From contig NZ_JAGYWA010000005.1 in NCBI RefSeq assembly GCF_018383905.1, positions 372,001-436,000 of the forward strand: 64,000 nucleotides of DNA, given 5' to 3'. Both the position numbers and the translations under genes were made by a program. This document shows, in pieces, positions 55,481 through 63,532 of the stretch (position 1 is the stretch's first letter; each line of letters begins with the position of its first letter). This DNA comes from Flavobacterium branchiicola (GTDB lineage: Bacteria; Bacteroidota; Bacteroidia; Flavobacteriales; Flavobacteriaceae). The notes below the pieces were generated by a model that was given only the letters and a program-made list of their open reading frames with translations, made no database searches and was not told the origin of the DNA.

Positions 55481-56029
55481 ATGGAATATTATAACTATCT
55501 AAAATCGCTGCATCTTATTTTTGTGATTACCTGGTTTGCAGGTTTGTTTTACATTGTGCGTTTGTTTGTATATCAAATAGAAGCAAATGAAAAACCATCT
55601 CCCGAAAAGGAGATTCTGCAGGCACAATACAAAATAATGACCTATCGTTTGTGGTATATCATAACGTGGCCATCGGCAGTTTTGGCAAGTGTTTTTGCTT
55701 TCTGGATGCTTTTTTTTACCGATTTAGGAAACGCCTGGCTGAAAATGCCGTGGATGCATGTAAAATTGTGTTTTGTTTTCCTGTTGTATTTATATCACGG
55801 AAAATGTCATCAGATTTTTAAACAATTGCAAAATGATGAGGTAAAATATTCGAATAATTTTATGCGTTTATGGAATGAAGGCGCAACGATTATTTTGTTT
55901 GCCGTTGTTTTTTTAGTAGTTTTAAAAAATGCCATCAACTGGATCTATGGCGTAATCGGGATTATTTTATTCTCGGTTTTAATTATGCTGGGATTCCGGT
56001 TTTATAAACGAATCCGAGAAAAAAAATAG
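55481..56029 (+). CDS. hemJ: Protoporphyrinogen IX oxidase HemJ
   Basis: 182-residue integral membrane protein of the HemJ (UPF0093) family, with four or five helices. It oxidises protoporphyrinogen IX to protoporphyrin IX, the substrate of HemH. Conserved features: the His of YLKSLHLIFVITWFAGLFYI (His11), RLFVYQIEA, and the WMHVKLCFVFLLYLYHGKC block with its His and Lys. It is in the same transcript as hemH, and no hemG or hemY occurs in the window, so this fills the step. Some databases call such proteins CopD-like. Confidence 0.9.
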   Translation: MEYYNYLKSLHLIFVITWFAGLFYIVRLFVYQIEANEKPSPEKEILQAQYKIMTYRLWYIITWPSAVLASVFAFWMLFFTDLGNAWLKMPWMHVKLCFVFLLYLYHGKCHQIFKQLQNDEVKYSNNFMRLWNEGATIILFAVVFLVVLKNAINWIYGVIGIILFSVLIMLGFRFYKRIREKK

Positions 56030-56035
56030 TTTTTT

Positions 56036-56100
56036 TAGTTTCAGGTTTCAAGTTTCAAGTTGCCTATTGCAACGTAACCTGAAGCTTGAAACCTGAAACA
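56036..56100. repeat. Intergenic inverted repeat, GTTTCAGGTTTC family
   Basis: GTTTCAGGTTTCAAGTTTCA is mirrored by AGCTTGAAACCTGAAAC with a centre TGCCTATTGCA. Second copy of the family seen at 26709-26806. Confidence 0.65.
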
Positions 56101-56117
56101 AATCAAGCAAAACAAAA

Positions 56118-57590
56118 ATGCTAAACAACTTCAAAATGTCAATGCTTTCGCTTCGTACCAGGATTTTCCTGTCGATGATTGTATTGATTGTTGTAGCCTC
56201 TTTTTTATTAGCTTCAATTTCGATTATTCAGTTTAAAACCGAGGCTAAAGAATACCATCAGGAACGTTTAGAACGAAAAGAAAATGCAGTAAAAGAACAT
56301 ATCAATTACGTTCTTTCTACTACCACTTATCCGCTGAAAACCCAAAATCTTGATTTAATCTTCAAAGATAAAATCCACGAATTAGCGCAGATTCATAAGA
56401 TCGAAATCAATATTTACAGTCTTGACGGTAAATTACTAAAATCGTCAAAAGAATCTTTTGCGGTCGATAAAGCGCCGCCGCCCATTCCGGAATATATCCT
56501 GAAATTGGTTCGATCTTCAATCGAAAAACGTTTTGTAGATATTAAAACTATCGATGGAATCAAAAACAGATCTTCCTATAGTTTAATAAAAGATGAAAAA
56601 TTCAAACCACTCGGAATTCTAAATTTACCTTATTTAGAAGACGATGGATATTATGATAATGAGTTAAATACCTTTTTAATTCGTTTAAGTCAGGTCTATT
56701 CCTTTATGCTGATAGTGGCTTTTGGACTAGCTTATTTTCTTTCGACCTATATTACAAAATCACTAAAAACGATTTCTGAAAGACTGGAAGAAACCAATTT
56801 AGATCAGAAAAACGAAAAAATCGTTATTGAGGCGACCAGTAAAGAAGTTAACTTTCTGATCAAAGCTTATAACGGAATGGTGGATAAATTGGAAACCAGT
56901 GCCATTAAACTTGCTCAAAGTGAACGTGAAGAGGCCTGGCGAGAAATGGCAAAGCAAGTAGCACATGAAATTAAAAATCCGCTTACGCCAATGCGATTAA
57001 CGGTGCAGAGTTTTCAACGAAAGTTTGACCCGAATGATCCGGAAGTAAAGCAAAAAATGAACGATTACTCCGAAACTTTAATACAGCAAATTGATACCAT
57101 GACCGCTGTAGCTTCGGCATTTTCAAACTTTGCTTCTATGCCGGCACAACAAAACGAGACCTTAAACGTGGTTTCGGTTGTTGAACTTGCGTTAGATATT
57201 TTTAATGAAGATTATATTGTTTTTGAAAGTGACGAAGAAGAAATTATTTCAAAAATGGATAGAACACAGCTGATCCGTGTGATTACCAATCTGGTTAAAA
57301 ATGCGACTCAGGCAATTCCGGAAAGTCAGTTTCAAAAATCTATTCTGGTAACGGTGAAACGAAGAAATGATCATGTAGAAATTGCAGTAAAAGACAACGG
57401 AATTGGAATTGAGAAACAAGATACCGACCGAATTTTTGAACCAAAATTTACTACCAAAACCAGTGGAATGGGTCTTGGTCTCGGAATTATTAAAAACATT
57501 ATAGAAAATTACAAAGGAACAATTACCTTTGAGTCAACTTACGGAAAAGGAACCACTTTTAGAGTTTCTCTACCCATCACCAACTCATAA
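56118..57590 (+). CDS. NtrY-like membrane sensor histidine kinase
   Basis: 490-residue sensor kinase. Two membrane helices (about 17-38 and 195-214) enclose an extracytoplasmic domain. A HAMP region (YITKSLKTISERLEETNLD) follows, then the dimerisation domain with the phospho-acceptor His283 in QVAHEIKNPLTPMRL and the ATPase domain with NLVKNATQAIP (N box), KDNGIGIE (G1), and TTKTSGMGLGLGI (G2). No receiver domain or response regulator is adjacent, so its partner is elsewhere. The start at 56118 is chosen; an ATG 18 bases downstream is possible. The NtrY likeness rests on the HEIKNPLTPM box. Confidence 0.92.
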   Translation: MLNNFKMSMLSLRTRIFLSMIVLIVVASFLLASISIIQFKTEAKEYHQERLERKENAVKEHINYVLSTTTYPLKTQNLDLIFKDKIHELAQIHKIEINIYSLDGKLLKSSKESFAVDKAPPPIPEYILKLVRSSIEKRFVDIKTIDGIKNRSSYSLIKDEKFKPLGILNLPYLEDDGYYDNELNTFLIRLSQVYSFMLIVAFGLAYFLSTYITKSLKTISERLEETNLDQKNEKIVIEATSKEVNFLIKAYNGMVDKLETSAIKLAQSEREEAWREMAKQVAHEIKNPLTPMRLTVQSFQRKFDPNDPEVKQKMNDYSETLIQQIDTMTAVASAFSNFASMPAQQNETLNVVSVVELALDIFNEDYIVFESDEEEIISKMDRTQLIRVITNLVKNATQAIPESQFQKSILVTVKRRNDHVEIAVKDNGIGIEKQDTDRIFEPKFTTKTSGMGLGLGIIKNIIENYKGTITFESTYGKGTTFRVSLPITNS

Positions 57591-57601
57591 ATATTAGTGT
57601 C

Positions 57602-58384
57602 ATGAATTACGAAAATATTTTAATTGCTATTGAAGAGAAAATAGCAACTATTACTATCAACAGACCTGCAAAATTAAACGCTTTAAACAAAGAGACGATT
57701 AGCGACCTGAGTAAAGCGATCAAATTATTGGGTAAAAATGATGATGTTCGTGTTATTATTTTAACTGGAAGCGGAGAAAAAGCATTTGTAGCTGGAGCTG
57801 ATATTTCGGAATTTGCTAATTATACGATTATTGAGGGCGCACAATTGGCCGCCGAAGGTCAGGAATCTTTATTTGATTTCATCGAAAATCTTAAAAAACC
57901 TGTTATTGCAGCTGTCAATGGTTTTGCTTTGGGCGGTGGTTTAGAATTGGCAATGGCTTGTCATTTTAGAGTAGCTTCAGACAATGCAAAAATGGGACTT
58001 CCGGAAGTAACTTTGGGATTGATTCCTGGTTATGGAGGAACACAGCGTTTGCCTCAGTTAGTGGGTAAAGGCAAAGCAATGGAAATGATTATGACTGCTG
58101 CTATGATTTCTGCTGATGAAGCAAAACAATACGGATTGGTAAATTATGTTGTTCCTCAAGCTGAACTTCTTGATTTTACAAACGGAATCGCTCAGAAAAT
58201 TATAAAAAATGCTCCATTTGCTATAGCAAAAGCAATTAAAGCAATAAATGCCAATTTTGAAGATGGTAAAAACGGTTTCGATACTGAAATCAAATCATTT
58301 GGTAAATGCTTCGGAACTCAGGATTTTAAAGAAGGAACAACTGCCTTTTTAGAAAAACGAAAAGCAGAATTTACAGGAAAATAG
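57602..58384 (+). CDS. Enoyl-CoA hydratase/isomerase family protein
   Basis: 260-residue crotonase-fold enzyme, probably hydrating enoyl-CoA in fatty-acid or amino-acid breakdown. Motifs: GSGEKAFVAGADISEF (oxyanion loop), NGFALGGGLELAMACH and GLPEVTLGLIPGYGGTQRL. Both Glu residues that act in classical hydratases are present (in GGGLELA and LPEVTLG), which favours hydratase over isomerase activity. It begins 11 bases after the kinase stop, on the same strand. Confidence 0.93.
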   Translation: MNYENILIAIEEKIATITINRPAKLNALNKETISDLSKAIKLLGKNDDVRVIILTGSGEKAFVAGADISEFANYTIIEGAQLAAEGQESLFDFIENLKKPVIAAVNGFALGGGLELAMACHFRVASDNAKMGLPEVTLGLIPGYGGTQRLPQLVGKGKAMEMIMTAAMISADEAKQYGLVNYVVPQAELLDFTNGIAQKIIKNAPFAIAKAIKAINANFEDGKNGFDTEIKSFGKCFGTQDFKEGTTAFLEKRKAEFTGK

Positions 58385-58483
58385 TTATTTCACAGAGTCA
58401 CACGAAGAAAGCACAGAGCTTAACAAAGAATTTAAACCTTTGTACCTTTGTCTCTCAGAACCTTAGAACCTAAAAGAAAAAAA

Positions 58484-58882
58484 ATGTACGAACCAATATT
58501 TGCCCTTTTTTGTGAACGAGTTAGAGAAAGTATCCAGGCCGGAACTTTCGCAAAGCTTACTTTGGCAAAGACAATGGGCGACACAGAGATTAAAAATATC
58601 TATTTTAGACTGGTATTGAATGAGGATGATACTTGTTCTATATCATTGACAACCCGTTACAAAACCGAAGAGATTGAAAGTATTCATACTTTAGAAGAAG
58701 CCTTACTGGTTTTAGGAACTTATATTAAGAATCCATTTTTAACGGCTTTACTTTTTACAACGGATAATGACATTACCTTCAAAGTAAATAAAAAGAACGC
58801 GGGAAGTATTATCGAGCAGCCTCCAACGTTTAAAAATGCTTCACCGGTAATGTTGGAGATGATTGAAAAAGGAATTGTTTAA
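58484..58882 (+). CDS. Protein of unknown function
   Basis: 132 residues from MYEPIFALFCERVRESIQAG; a TTG 36 bases earlier lies in repeat-derived sequence and is rejected. The sequence has alternating strands (IYFRLVLNEDDTCSISLTTRY) and ends PPTFKNASPVMLEMIEKGIV. No signal peptide or membrane segment. I do not recognise the family. Upstream, TACCTTTG (58443-58450) resembles a -7 element but is itself part of a dispersed repeat. Confidence 0.65.
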   Translation: MYEPIFALFCERVRESIQAGTFAKLTLAKTMGDTEIKNIYFRLVLNEDDTCSISLTTRYKTEEIESIHTLEEALLVLGTYIKNPFLTALLFTTDNDITFKVNKKNAGSIIEQPPTFKNASPVMLEMIEKGIV

Positions 58883-58920
58883 ATAATGTTTTTAAGAGTT
58901 CATATCTCTATATAACTGCC

Positions 58921-58995
58921 TTGTCAGGCTGAGCGAAGTCGAAGCCACGTTTGCTGAATCACTTTGCGGGACTTCGACTTCGCTCAGTCTGACAA
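58921..58995. repeat. Intergenic inverted repeat, GCTGAGCGAAGTCGAAG family
   Basis: Two 24-base arms with one mismatch, TTGTCAGGCTGAGCGAAGTC at the left and GACTTCGCTCAGTCTGACAA at the right, around a 27-base loop. It lies between the convergent 58882 and 59065 gene ends and may end both transcripts. Confidence 0.8.
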
Positions 58996-59064
58996 AAAAT
59001 AAAACTTTTGCAGTTCTGTATGTTTCTGTGAAAAATCTTCGCGAATCTCTGTGAAATAAGTCTT

Positions 59065-59718
59065 CTAAACCAGCTTTACAAACAAATTAGAGGCAATTTT
59101 ATTCGAAATAGATAATTCCCTTTCATTGACTTTAATTTTTACCGATAAATCGAAAGATTCTTTAGAAAGAAATTGGATTTTAGAGCCTAAAGCAATTTCC
59201 TGTTTATCCAGATATTTCAAAAATTCAGAGGAAGTATCTTTTACACCAACACAAACTCCTGTCTGATTTTCCTCTAATTCCGATAAAAGCTGTTTCTCGA
59301 TTTTTACGATACGACCGTTTGCGTCCGGAATTGGATCACCATGTGGGTCTTCTGTCGGATTTCCCAGAAAATCATCCAGACGATTAATCAATTGCTCCGA
59401 TTTGATGTGTTCTAATTGTTCCGCAATATCATGAACCTCATCCCAGCTGAAGTTTAATTTCTCTACTAAAAATACTTCCCATAAACGATGTTTTCTAACA
59501 ATCATTTTGGCGGCTAATTTTCCGTTTTCGGTTAAGGAAACCCCTTGGTATTTTTTATAATTCACCAAATCTTTTTCCGCCAGCTTTTTAAGCATATCAG
59601 TAACCGATGAAGCTTTGGTTTCCATCATTTCTGCAATGGCATTGGTGCTCACTTCAGTTTCTAAAGCAGCAGTTAAGTGATATATCGATTTTAAGTAGTT
59701 TTCTTCTGAAAAAGTCAT
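59065..59718 (-). CDS. DtxR/MntR-family metal-dependent repressor
   Basis: 217-residue repressor that binds DNA when loaded with Mn(II) or Fe(II). The N-terminal winged helix (MTFSEENYLKSIYHL, ETKASSVTDMLKKLAEKDLV) is followed by the metal-binding dimerisation domain with RKHRLWEVFLVEKL and HDIAEQLEHIKSEQLINRLD, and by a C-terminal SH3-like FeoA-type domain (GSKIQFLSKESFDLSVKI). It lies 102 bases downstream of mntH on the same strand; the likely operator is in front of mntH at 61745. Confidence 0.92.
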   Translation of the reverse strand: MTFSEENYLKSIYHLTAALETEVSTNAIAEMMETKASSVTDMLKKLAEKDLVNYKKYQGVSLTENGKLAAKMIVRKHRLWEVFLVEKLNFSWDEVHDIAEQLEHIKSEQLINRLDDFLGNPTEDPHGDPIPDANGRIVKIEKQLLSELEENQTGVCVGVKDTSSEFLKYLDKQEIALGSKIQFLSKESFDLSVKIKVNERELSISNKIASNLFVKLV

Positions 59719-59725
59719 TCTTTTT

Positions 59726-59818
59726 AAGGTTCTAAGGTTTTAAGGGGCTGAGGTTCTAAGGTTTTTTTTAAAGTTTTGAAGAAACCTTAGAACCTTAGCA
59801 ACTCAGTGCCTTAGCACC
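59726..59818. repeat. Inverted repeat, AAGGTTCTAAGG family
   Basis: AAGGTTCTAAGGTTTTAAGG on the left (59726 on) and AAACCTTAGAACCTTAGCAA on the right (59782 on) are imperfect inverse copies. It fills the mntH-mntR spacer. Related words (CTCAGAACCTTAGAACC) occur near 58454. Confidence 0.65.
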
Positions 59819-59820
59819 TT

Positions 59821-61689
59821 TTATTTAACAATCAACAAAGGTATCGAAATTTTATGTCTTAATTTGTCTACGGTTGTGCCAAAAAGAATGTCTTTTAAAC
59901 CAGTGTGGCCGTGGGTTCCCATTACCAAAACATCAAAATTACCGGCATTGATGATTTTTGGTATTGTTGTATTGGGTTTTCCAAAACCAAGTTCAGTTTC
60001 TATTTTAAACCCTTTTTGAGTCAGCATCTCCTGATATTCCAGAAGCAATTTCTCGTCTATCGTAGTTTCGTGATCGTGCGTTTCGGTGCCATACATTAAA
60101 GCGCCAACCGTTTCAACAATGTGAATCAGGGTGTATTGCGTTTCCATTCCACCCAATTCGAAAGCATGATTAAGTGCAGCTTCATCAGCATTAGAAAAAT
60201 CAACAGAAATGGCAATATTCTTAACAGTCTGACTTGCTTTTGCTGTAAATTGAAGGTTTAAATTGTGTGGCGAATGATTCGTTATTTTCGATTTGGCTTT
60301 TGCTATGAAAGGTTTAAAAACAATGTATAACAATAATGCTAAGAATCCGAAAGCTAATGGAACTACAGTTAGCCATATAACAGTTGGATTGCTTGAAGCT
60401 TCAAGCCATGAAGTGATTTCGTCGTAAACCAATTTTGCATTCAACGACACAATAATTAGGGCAATTATCCAGGAAACAATCTGAGTGGTTGTCGTAATAT
60501 GAAAACCTTTCATTTTTGATTTGTCGCTCACAAAGTGAATAAGCGGAATAATGGCAAAACCTAGCTGAAGACTTAGTATTACCTGACTTAAGATTAGTAG
60601 TTTTCCAGTCACGCTTTCGCCATAAATATAAATTACGATTAAAGCCGGTACAATGGCGATTAAACGGGTTATAATACGACGCACCCACGGCTGAATACGT
60701 AAATGCAAATAACCTTCCATTACGATTTGTCCTGCAAGCGTTCCGGTTACTGTCGAACTTTGTCCTGCGGCAATCAAAGCAACGGCAAAAAGAATTGGCG
60801 CCCATTTGGTTCCCAATAAAGGTTCAAGAAACTGATGTGCATCCTGAATTTCGGCAACCTCAAACATTCCGTTTTTATGGAAAGTTGCTGCAGCAAGAAT
60901 CAGAATTGCTGCATTTACAAAAAAAGCTAGATTTAAAGCAATTGTCGAATCGATGAGGTTATATTTTAGAGCCTGTTTGATTCCAGCCGGTGTTCGGTCG
61001 AATTTTCGGGTTTGCACTAAAGAAGAGTGCAGGTAAAGATTGTGGGGCATTACTGTCGCACCAATTATACCAATAGCAATATATAAAGCGGCTGAATTTG
61101 GAATTGAAGGCACAAGTCCGCCAATTATTTTATGGATTTCGGGTTCAGCAAAAATCATTTCAAAAATGAACGAAAAACCAATAATTGCGACTAATACAAT
61201 AATAAAGGCTTCCATTTTTCGAATTCCTTTGTTGATTAGAAATAACAACAGAAAAGTATCCAAAACGGTGATCAGAACGCCTTCAAGCAGCGGAATTCCA
61301 AATAAAAGATTGATTCCGATTGCCATTCCAAGAACTTCGGCCAAATCACATGCGGCAATGGCAATTTCGGCCAAAAAGTATAAAATGTAATTGATATATT
61401 TTGAGTAGGTTTCTCTCGATGCCTGAGCAAGGTCACGTTGTGTTACAATTCCCAAACGGGCACTTAAACTCTGCAAAAGCAAAGCCATCAGATTACTCAT
61501 TAGCAAAACCCAGACAAGTGTATAGCCAAATTGACTACCACCGGCAATATCTGTCGCCCAGTTTCCGGGATCCATATATCCAACGCTTACTAAGTATGCC
61601 GGGCCTAAAAAGGCTAAAATTTTCCTGAATCCTGTTTTTTTATGCTCTGTGGCTACCGATTGGTTTACCTCTTCTAAAGATTTGGTCAT
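59821..61689 (-). CDS. mntH: Nramp Mn/Fe transporter fused to a UspA domain
   Basis: 622-residue divalent-metal importer. The first 450 residues are an Nramp transporter with about eleven membrane helices, the metal-site DPGN (residues 40-43 in GYMDPGNWATD), and TVMPHNLYLHSS in helix 6 with its metal-binding Met and His-rich start. Residues 488-622 form a universal stress protein (UspA) domain with the ATP signature GTHGHTG-X6-GTT (G-X2-G-X9-G-T). Typical bacterial MntH is about 410-450 residues, so the C-terminal domain is an addition. It has its own promoter and an operator at 61709-61762 and is followed by its likely repressor gene. Confidence 0.93.
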   Translation of the reverse strand: MTKSLEEVNQSVATEHKKTGFRKILAFLGPAYLVSVGYMDPGNWATDIAGGSQFGYTLVWVLLMSNLMALLLQSLSARLGIVTQRDLAQASRETYSKYINYILYFLAEIAIAACDLAEVLGMAIGINLLFGIPLLEGVLITVLDTFLLLFLINKGIRKMEAFIIVLVAIIGFSFIFEMIFAEPEIHKIIGGLVPSIPNSAALYIAIGIIGATVMPHNLYLHSSLVQTRKFDRTPAGIKQALKYNLIDSTIALNLAFFVNAAILILAAATFHKNGMFEVAEIQDAHQFLEPLLGTKWAPILFAVALIAAGQSSTVTGTLAGQIVMEGYLHLRIQPWVRRIITRLIAIVPALIVIYIYGESVTGKLLILSQVILSLQLGFAIIPLIHFVSDKSKMKGFHITTTTQIVSWIIALIIVSLNAKLVYDEITSWLEASSNPTVIWLTVVPLAFGFLALLLYIVFKPFIAKAKSKITNHSPHNLNLQFTAKASQTVKNIAISVDFSNADEAALNHAFELGGMETQYTLIHIVETVGALMYGTETHDHETTIDEKLLLEYQEMLTQKGFKIETELGFGKPNTTIPKIINAGNFDVLVMGTHGHTGLKDILFGTTVDKLRHKISIPLLIVK

Positions 61690-61708
61690 TGCTAAAATAT
61701 TGATTTTC

Positions 61709-61738
61709 CAAATATATAGAAAAATTATATTCGCTCAA
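61709..61738 (-). promoter_or_regulatory. Promoter of mntH
   Basis: On the minus strand TTG (61738-61736), a 19-base spacer and TATATTTG (61716-61709): a full match to TTG-N17-23-TAnnTTTG, ending 19 bases before the mntH start. Confidence 0.8.
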
Positions 61739-61744
61739 CAATAT

Positions 61745-61762
61745 TTTTAGACAAGTCTAAAA
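61745..61762. promoter_or_regulatory. DtxR/MntR-type operator upstream of mntH
   Basis: TTTTAGACAAGTCTAAAA is an 8-2-8 perfect inverted repeat lying 6 bases upstream of the mntH -33 element and directly after the Fur-family stop codon. Size and symmetry fit sites of DtxR/MntR repressors, and a repressor of that family is encoded just past mntH. Confidence 0.75.
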
Positions 61763-61763
61763 C

Positions 61764-62156
61764 TTAAATGTTAGAATTTAAACAATTCGGACATAAACCT
61801 GATAAAGTAAAATTGATCTCTTTTATTTTGTAATTGTGCGGCATAATATAACTTGGTTTTACATTCTCCAGACAAGTTATTTCATGGCAGTTTTCACAGC
61901 TAAAATGAGCGTGATTATGTATGTGCACACGTTGATGAGAATGATTGCATTTTGCATATTTTACCGTGCCGTCAAGATTAGATATTTTGTGAATGATATC
62001 ATCGTTTAATAAACGGTCAAGGATTCTGTAAATGGTAACGCGGTCACACAAATCGTTTATTTGTTTTTGAATTTCGGCGTGAGACAAGGCGGTCTTAGAT
62101 TTCTCAAAAATCTCTAAAACGGCTGTCTTTGCTGCGGTGTTGCGTGCTATTTTCAT
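61764..62156 (-). CDS. Fur-family metal regulator, Zur-like
   Basis: 130-residue repressor of the Fur family. The N-terminal winged helix includes LSHAEIQKQIND and DRVTIYRILDRLLNDDIIHK. The C-terminal metal-binding part has HSHQRVHIHNHAHFSCENCHEITC and a closing CPNC, giving two CxxC pairs for structural zinc plus a His-rich sensor region. The His/Cys content and the adjacent MerC-domain gene favour a zinc sensor, but Fur and PerR cannot be excluded. It is divergent from merC, and two copies of a GCAACAATrTTGC box lie between them, one overlapping its own promoter region. Confidence 0.88.
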   Translation of the reverse strand: MKIARNTAAKTAVLEIFEKSKTALSHAEIQKQINDLCDRVTIYRILDRLLNDDIIHKISNLDGTVKYAKCNHSHQRVHIHNHAHFSCENCHEITCLENVKPSYIMPHNYKIKEINFTLSGLCPNCLNSNI

Positions 62157-62179
62157 TTTATTAAATTAAAAAATTTTAA

Positions 62180-62194
62180 CGCAACAATGTTGCG
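62180..62194. promoter_or_regulatory. Operator 1 between the Fur-family gene and merC
   Basis: CGCAACAATGTTGCG: perfect 7-1-7 inverted repeat. It covers the -33 TTG of the merC promoter (62190-62192) and sits 24 bases upstream of the Fur-family start on the other strand. Confidence 0.7.
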
Positions 62195-62218
62195 ATTTTG
62201 TTTTTATATGTATATTTG
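62190..62218 (+). promoter_or_regulatory. Promoter of merC
   Basis: TTG (62190-62192), an 18-base spacer and TATATTTG (62211-62218): a full Bacteroidota promoter match, ending 32 bases before the merC start. Confidence 0.8.
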
Positions 62219-62230
62219 CAACAATATTGC
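62218..62230. promoter_or_regulatory. Operator 2 between the Fur-family gene and merC
   Basis: GCAACAATATTGC, a 12-of-13 match to operator 1, begins at the last base of the merC -7 element. With flanks, TGCAA and TTGCA form the inverted arms. Two near-identical sites bracketing the promoter suggest repression by the adjacent Fur-family protein. Confidence 0.65.
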
Positions 62231-62250
62231 ATTAAACAAATGTACAGAAA

Positions 62251-62604
62251 ATGAAGAAAACCACGACATCTTTTTACGATATTTTAGGAGTTTCAAGTGC
62301 AACCATTTGTTTGGTTCATTGTTTGATTTTTCCGCTCTTAACAATTCTTCCCTTCGGGATAATTCATAACCCCGTAATAGATTTGCTTTTTGCTTTAATT
62401 GGGTTATTTGCGGTAATCAAAATTATAAAAAAATCGTCTCTTTTAGTCTCGTCCATTTTGATTGTTTCAATGAGTTTGATTTGGATAAGCGTTTTGAGCG
62501 ATCTCTTTTTTGAGATTCATCTGGACTTAATTTATTTTGGAGGAACCGGAATGATCATCGGACATTTGATAAACTACAAGGTACATAAAAAACAGCATCA
62601 TTAA
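62251..62604 (+). CDS. MerC-domain membrane protein
   Basis: 117-residue inner-membrane protein with four hydrophobic segments. The first holds the family's Cys pair in ATICLVHCLIFPLL (CxxxC). MerC proteins are best known for mercury uptake, but in Bacteroidota similar proteins often stand next to Fur/Zur regulators, which suggests a role in another divalent metal. It shares an operator-rich spacer with the Fur-family gene and is followed 11 bases later by a flavoprotein gene, so those two are probably one transcript. Confidence 0.85.
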   Translation: MKKTTTSFYDILGVSSATICLVHCLIFPLLTILPFGIIHNPVIDLLFALIGLFAVIKIIKKSSLLVSSILIVSMSLIWISVLSDLFFEIHLDLIYFGGTGMIIGHLINYKVHKKQHH

Positions 62605-62615
62605 AAAAGTTTATT

Positions 62616-63524
62616 ATGAATAAAAGTAATTTCGAAGTGATTATCATTGGCGGCAGTTACAGCGGTCTGTCCGCGGCAATGAGTTTAGGACGTTCTTTGC
62701 GTCAGGTTTTGGTTATCGACAGCGGTTTGCCATGTAACAGGCAAACCCCGTATTCTCATAATTTTATAACACAAGACGGTGAAAAGCCCGCTGCCATTTC
62801 GGCGAAAGCCAAACTTCAGGTGGATCTTTACGAAACGGTTCAATTTTATAACGGACTTGCTGTAGAAGCTGTTAAAGTTAAAAATGGTTTTGAAGTTAAA
62901 ACCGAATCCGGTGCTGTGTTTGCTTCAAGAAAAATATTATTCGCAACCGGAGTAAAAGATCTCTTTCCGGAAATTCAGGGATTTGCCGATTGTTGGGGTA
63001 TTTCGGTTTTGCATTGCCCTTATTGTCATGGTTATGAAGTGAAAAATGAAAAGACAGCCATTATTGCCAATGGAGAAATGGGATTTGAATATGCAAAACT
63101 AATTTCAAACTGGACCAAAGATTTGAGATTATGCACCAATGGAAAATCAGAATTGACTTTGGAACAAACCGAAACTTTGAAAAGTCATGGTGTTTTGATT
63201 TTAGAAGAGGAAATCGATTCGTTTGAACATAGCGACGGATATATTTCGAATATTGTTTTTAGAAATAGAGAAAAGATTGAGGTTAAAGCTGCTTATGCAA
63301 AACCTCCCTTAGAACAACATTGTGAATTACCCGCAATTTTGGGTTGCGAACTTAATGAACACGGATTACTTAAAGTCGATTTTATGCAAAAGACAAGTAT
63401 CTCGGGTATCTATGCCAGCGGAGATTGTAGTACTCAAATGCGTTCTGTGGCTTTGGCGGTTTCTTCTGGCTCTTTTGCCGGAGCAGTTATTAATAAGGAA
63501 CTCATTGATGAGGATTTTAAGTAA
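62616..63524 (+). CDS. Thioredoxin-reductase-like FAD/NAD(P) oxidoreductase
   Basis: 302-residue flavoprotein. The FAD-binding Rossmann motif is IIIGGSYSGLSAAMSLGRSL near the start, the redox-active CPYC is in HCPYCHGYEV, and the second FAD contact is GIYASGDCSTQMRSVALAVSSG (in part) near the end. It resembles thioredoxin reductase in fold but is shorter-looped than classical TrxB, so its electron acceptor is uncertain. It follows merC by 11 bases, so it shares the promoter and presumably the metal control described there. Confidence 0.88.
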   Translation: MNKSNFEVIIIGGSYSGLSAAMSLGRSLRQVLVIDSGLPCNRQTPYSHNFITQDGEKPAAISAKAKLQVDLYETVQFYNGLAVEAVKVKNGFEVKTESGAVFASRKILFATGVKDLFPEIQGFADCWGISVLHCPYCHGYEVKNEKTAIIANGEMGFEYAKLISNWTKDLRLCTNGKSELTLEQTETLKSHGVLILEEEIDSFEHSDGYISNIVFRNREKIEVKAAYAKPPLEQHCELPAILGCELNEHGLLKVDFMQKTSISGIYASGDCSTQMRSVALAVSSGSFAGAVINKELIDEDFK

Positions 63525-63532
63525 GCCTATGA

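Noticed and set aside
58443-58450. TACCTTTG as promoter of the 58484 gene
   Set aside because: It lies inside a dispersed low-complexity repeat and no TTG is at the right distance, so it is not listed as a promoter.
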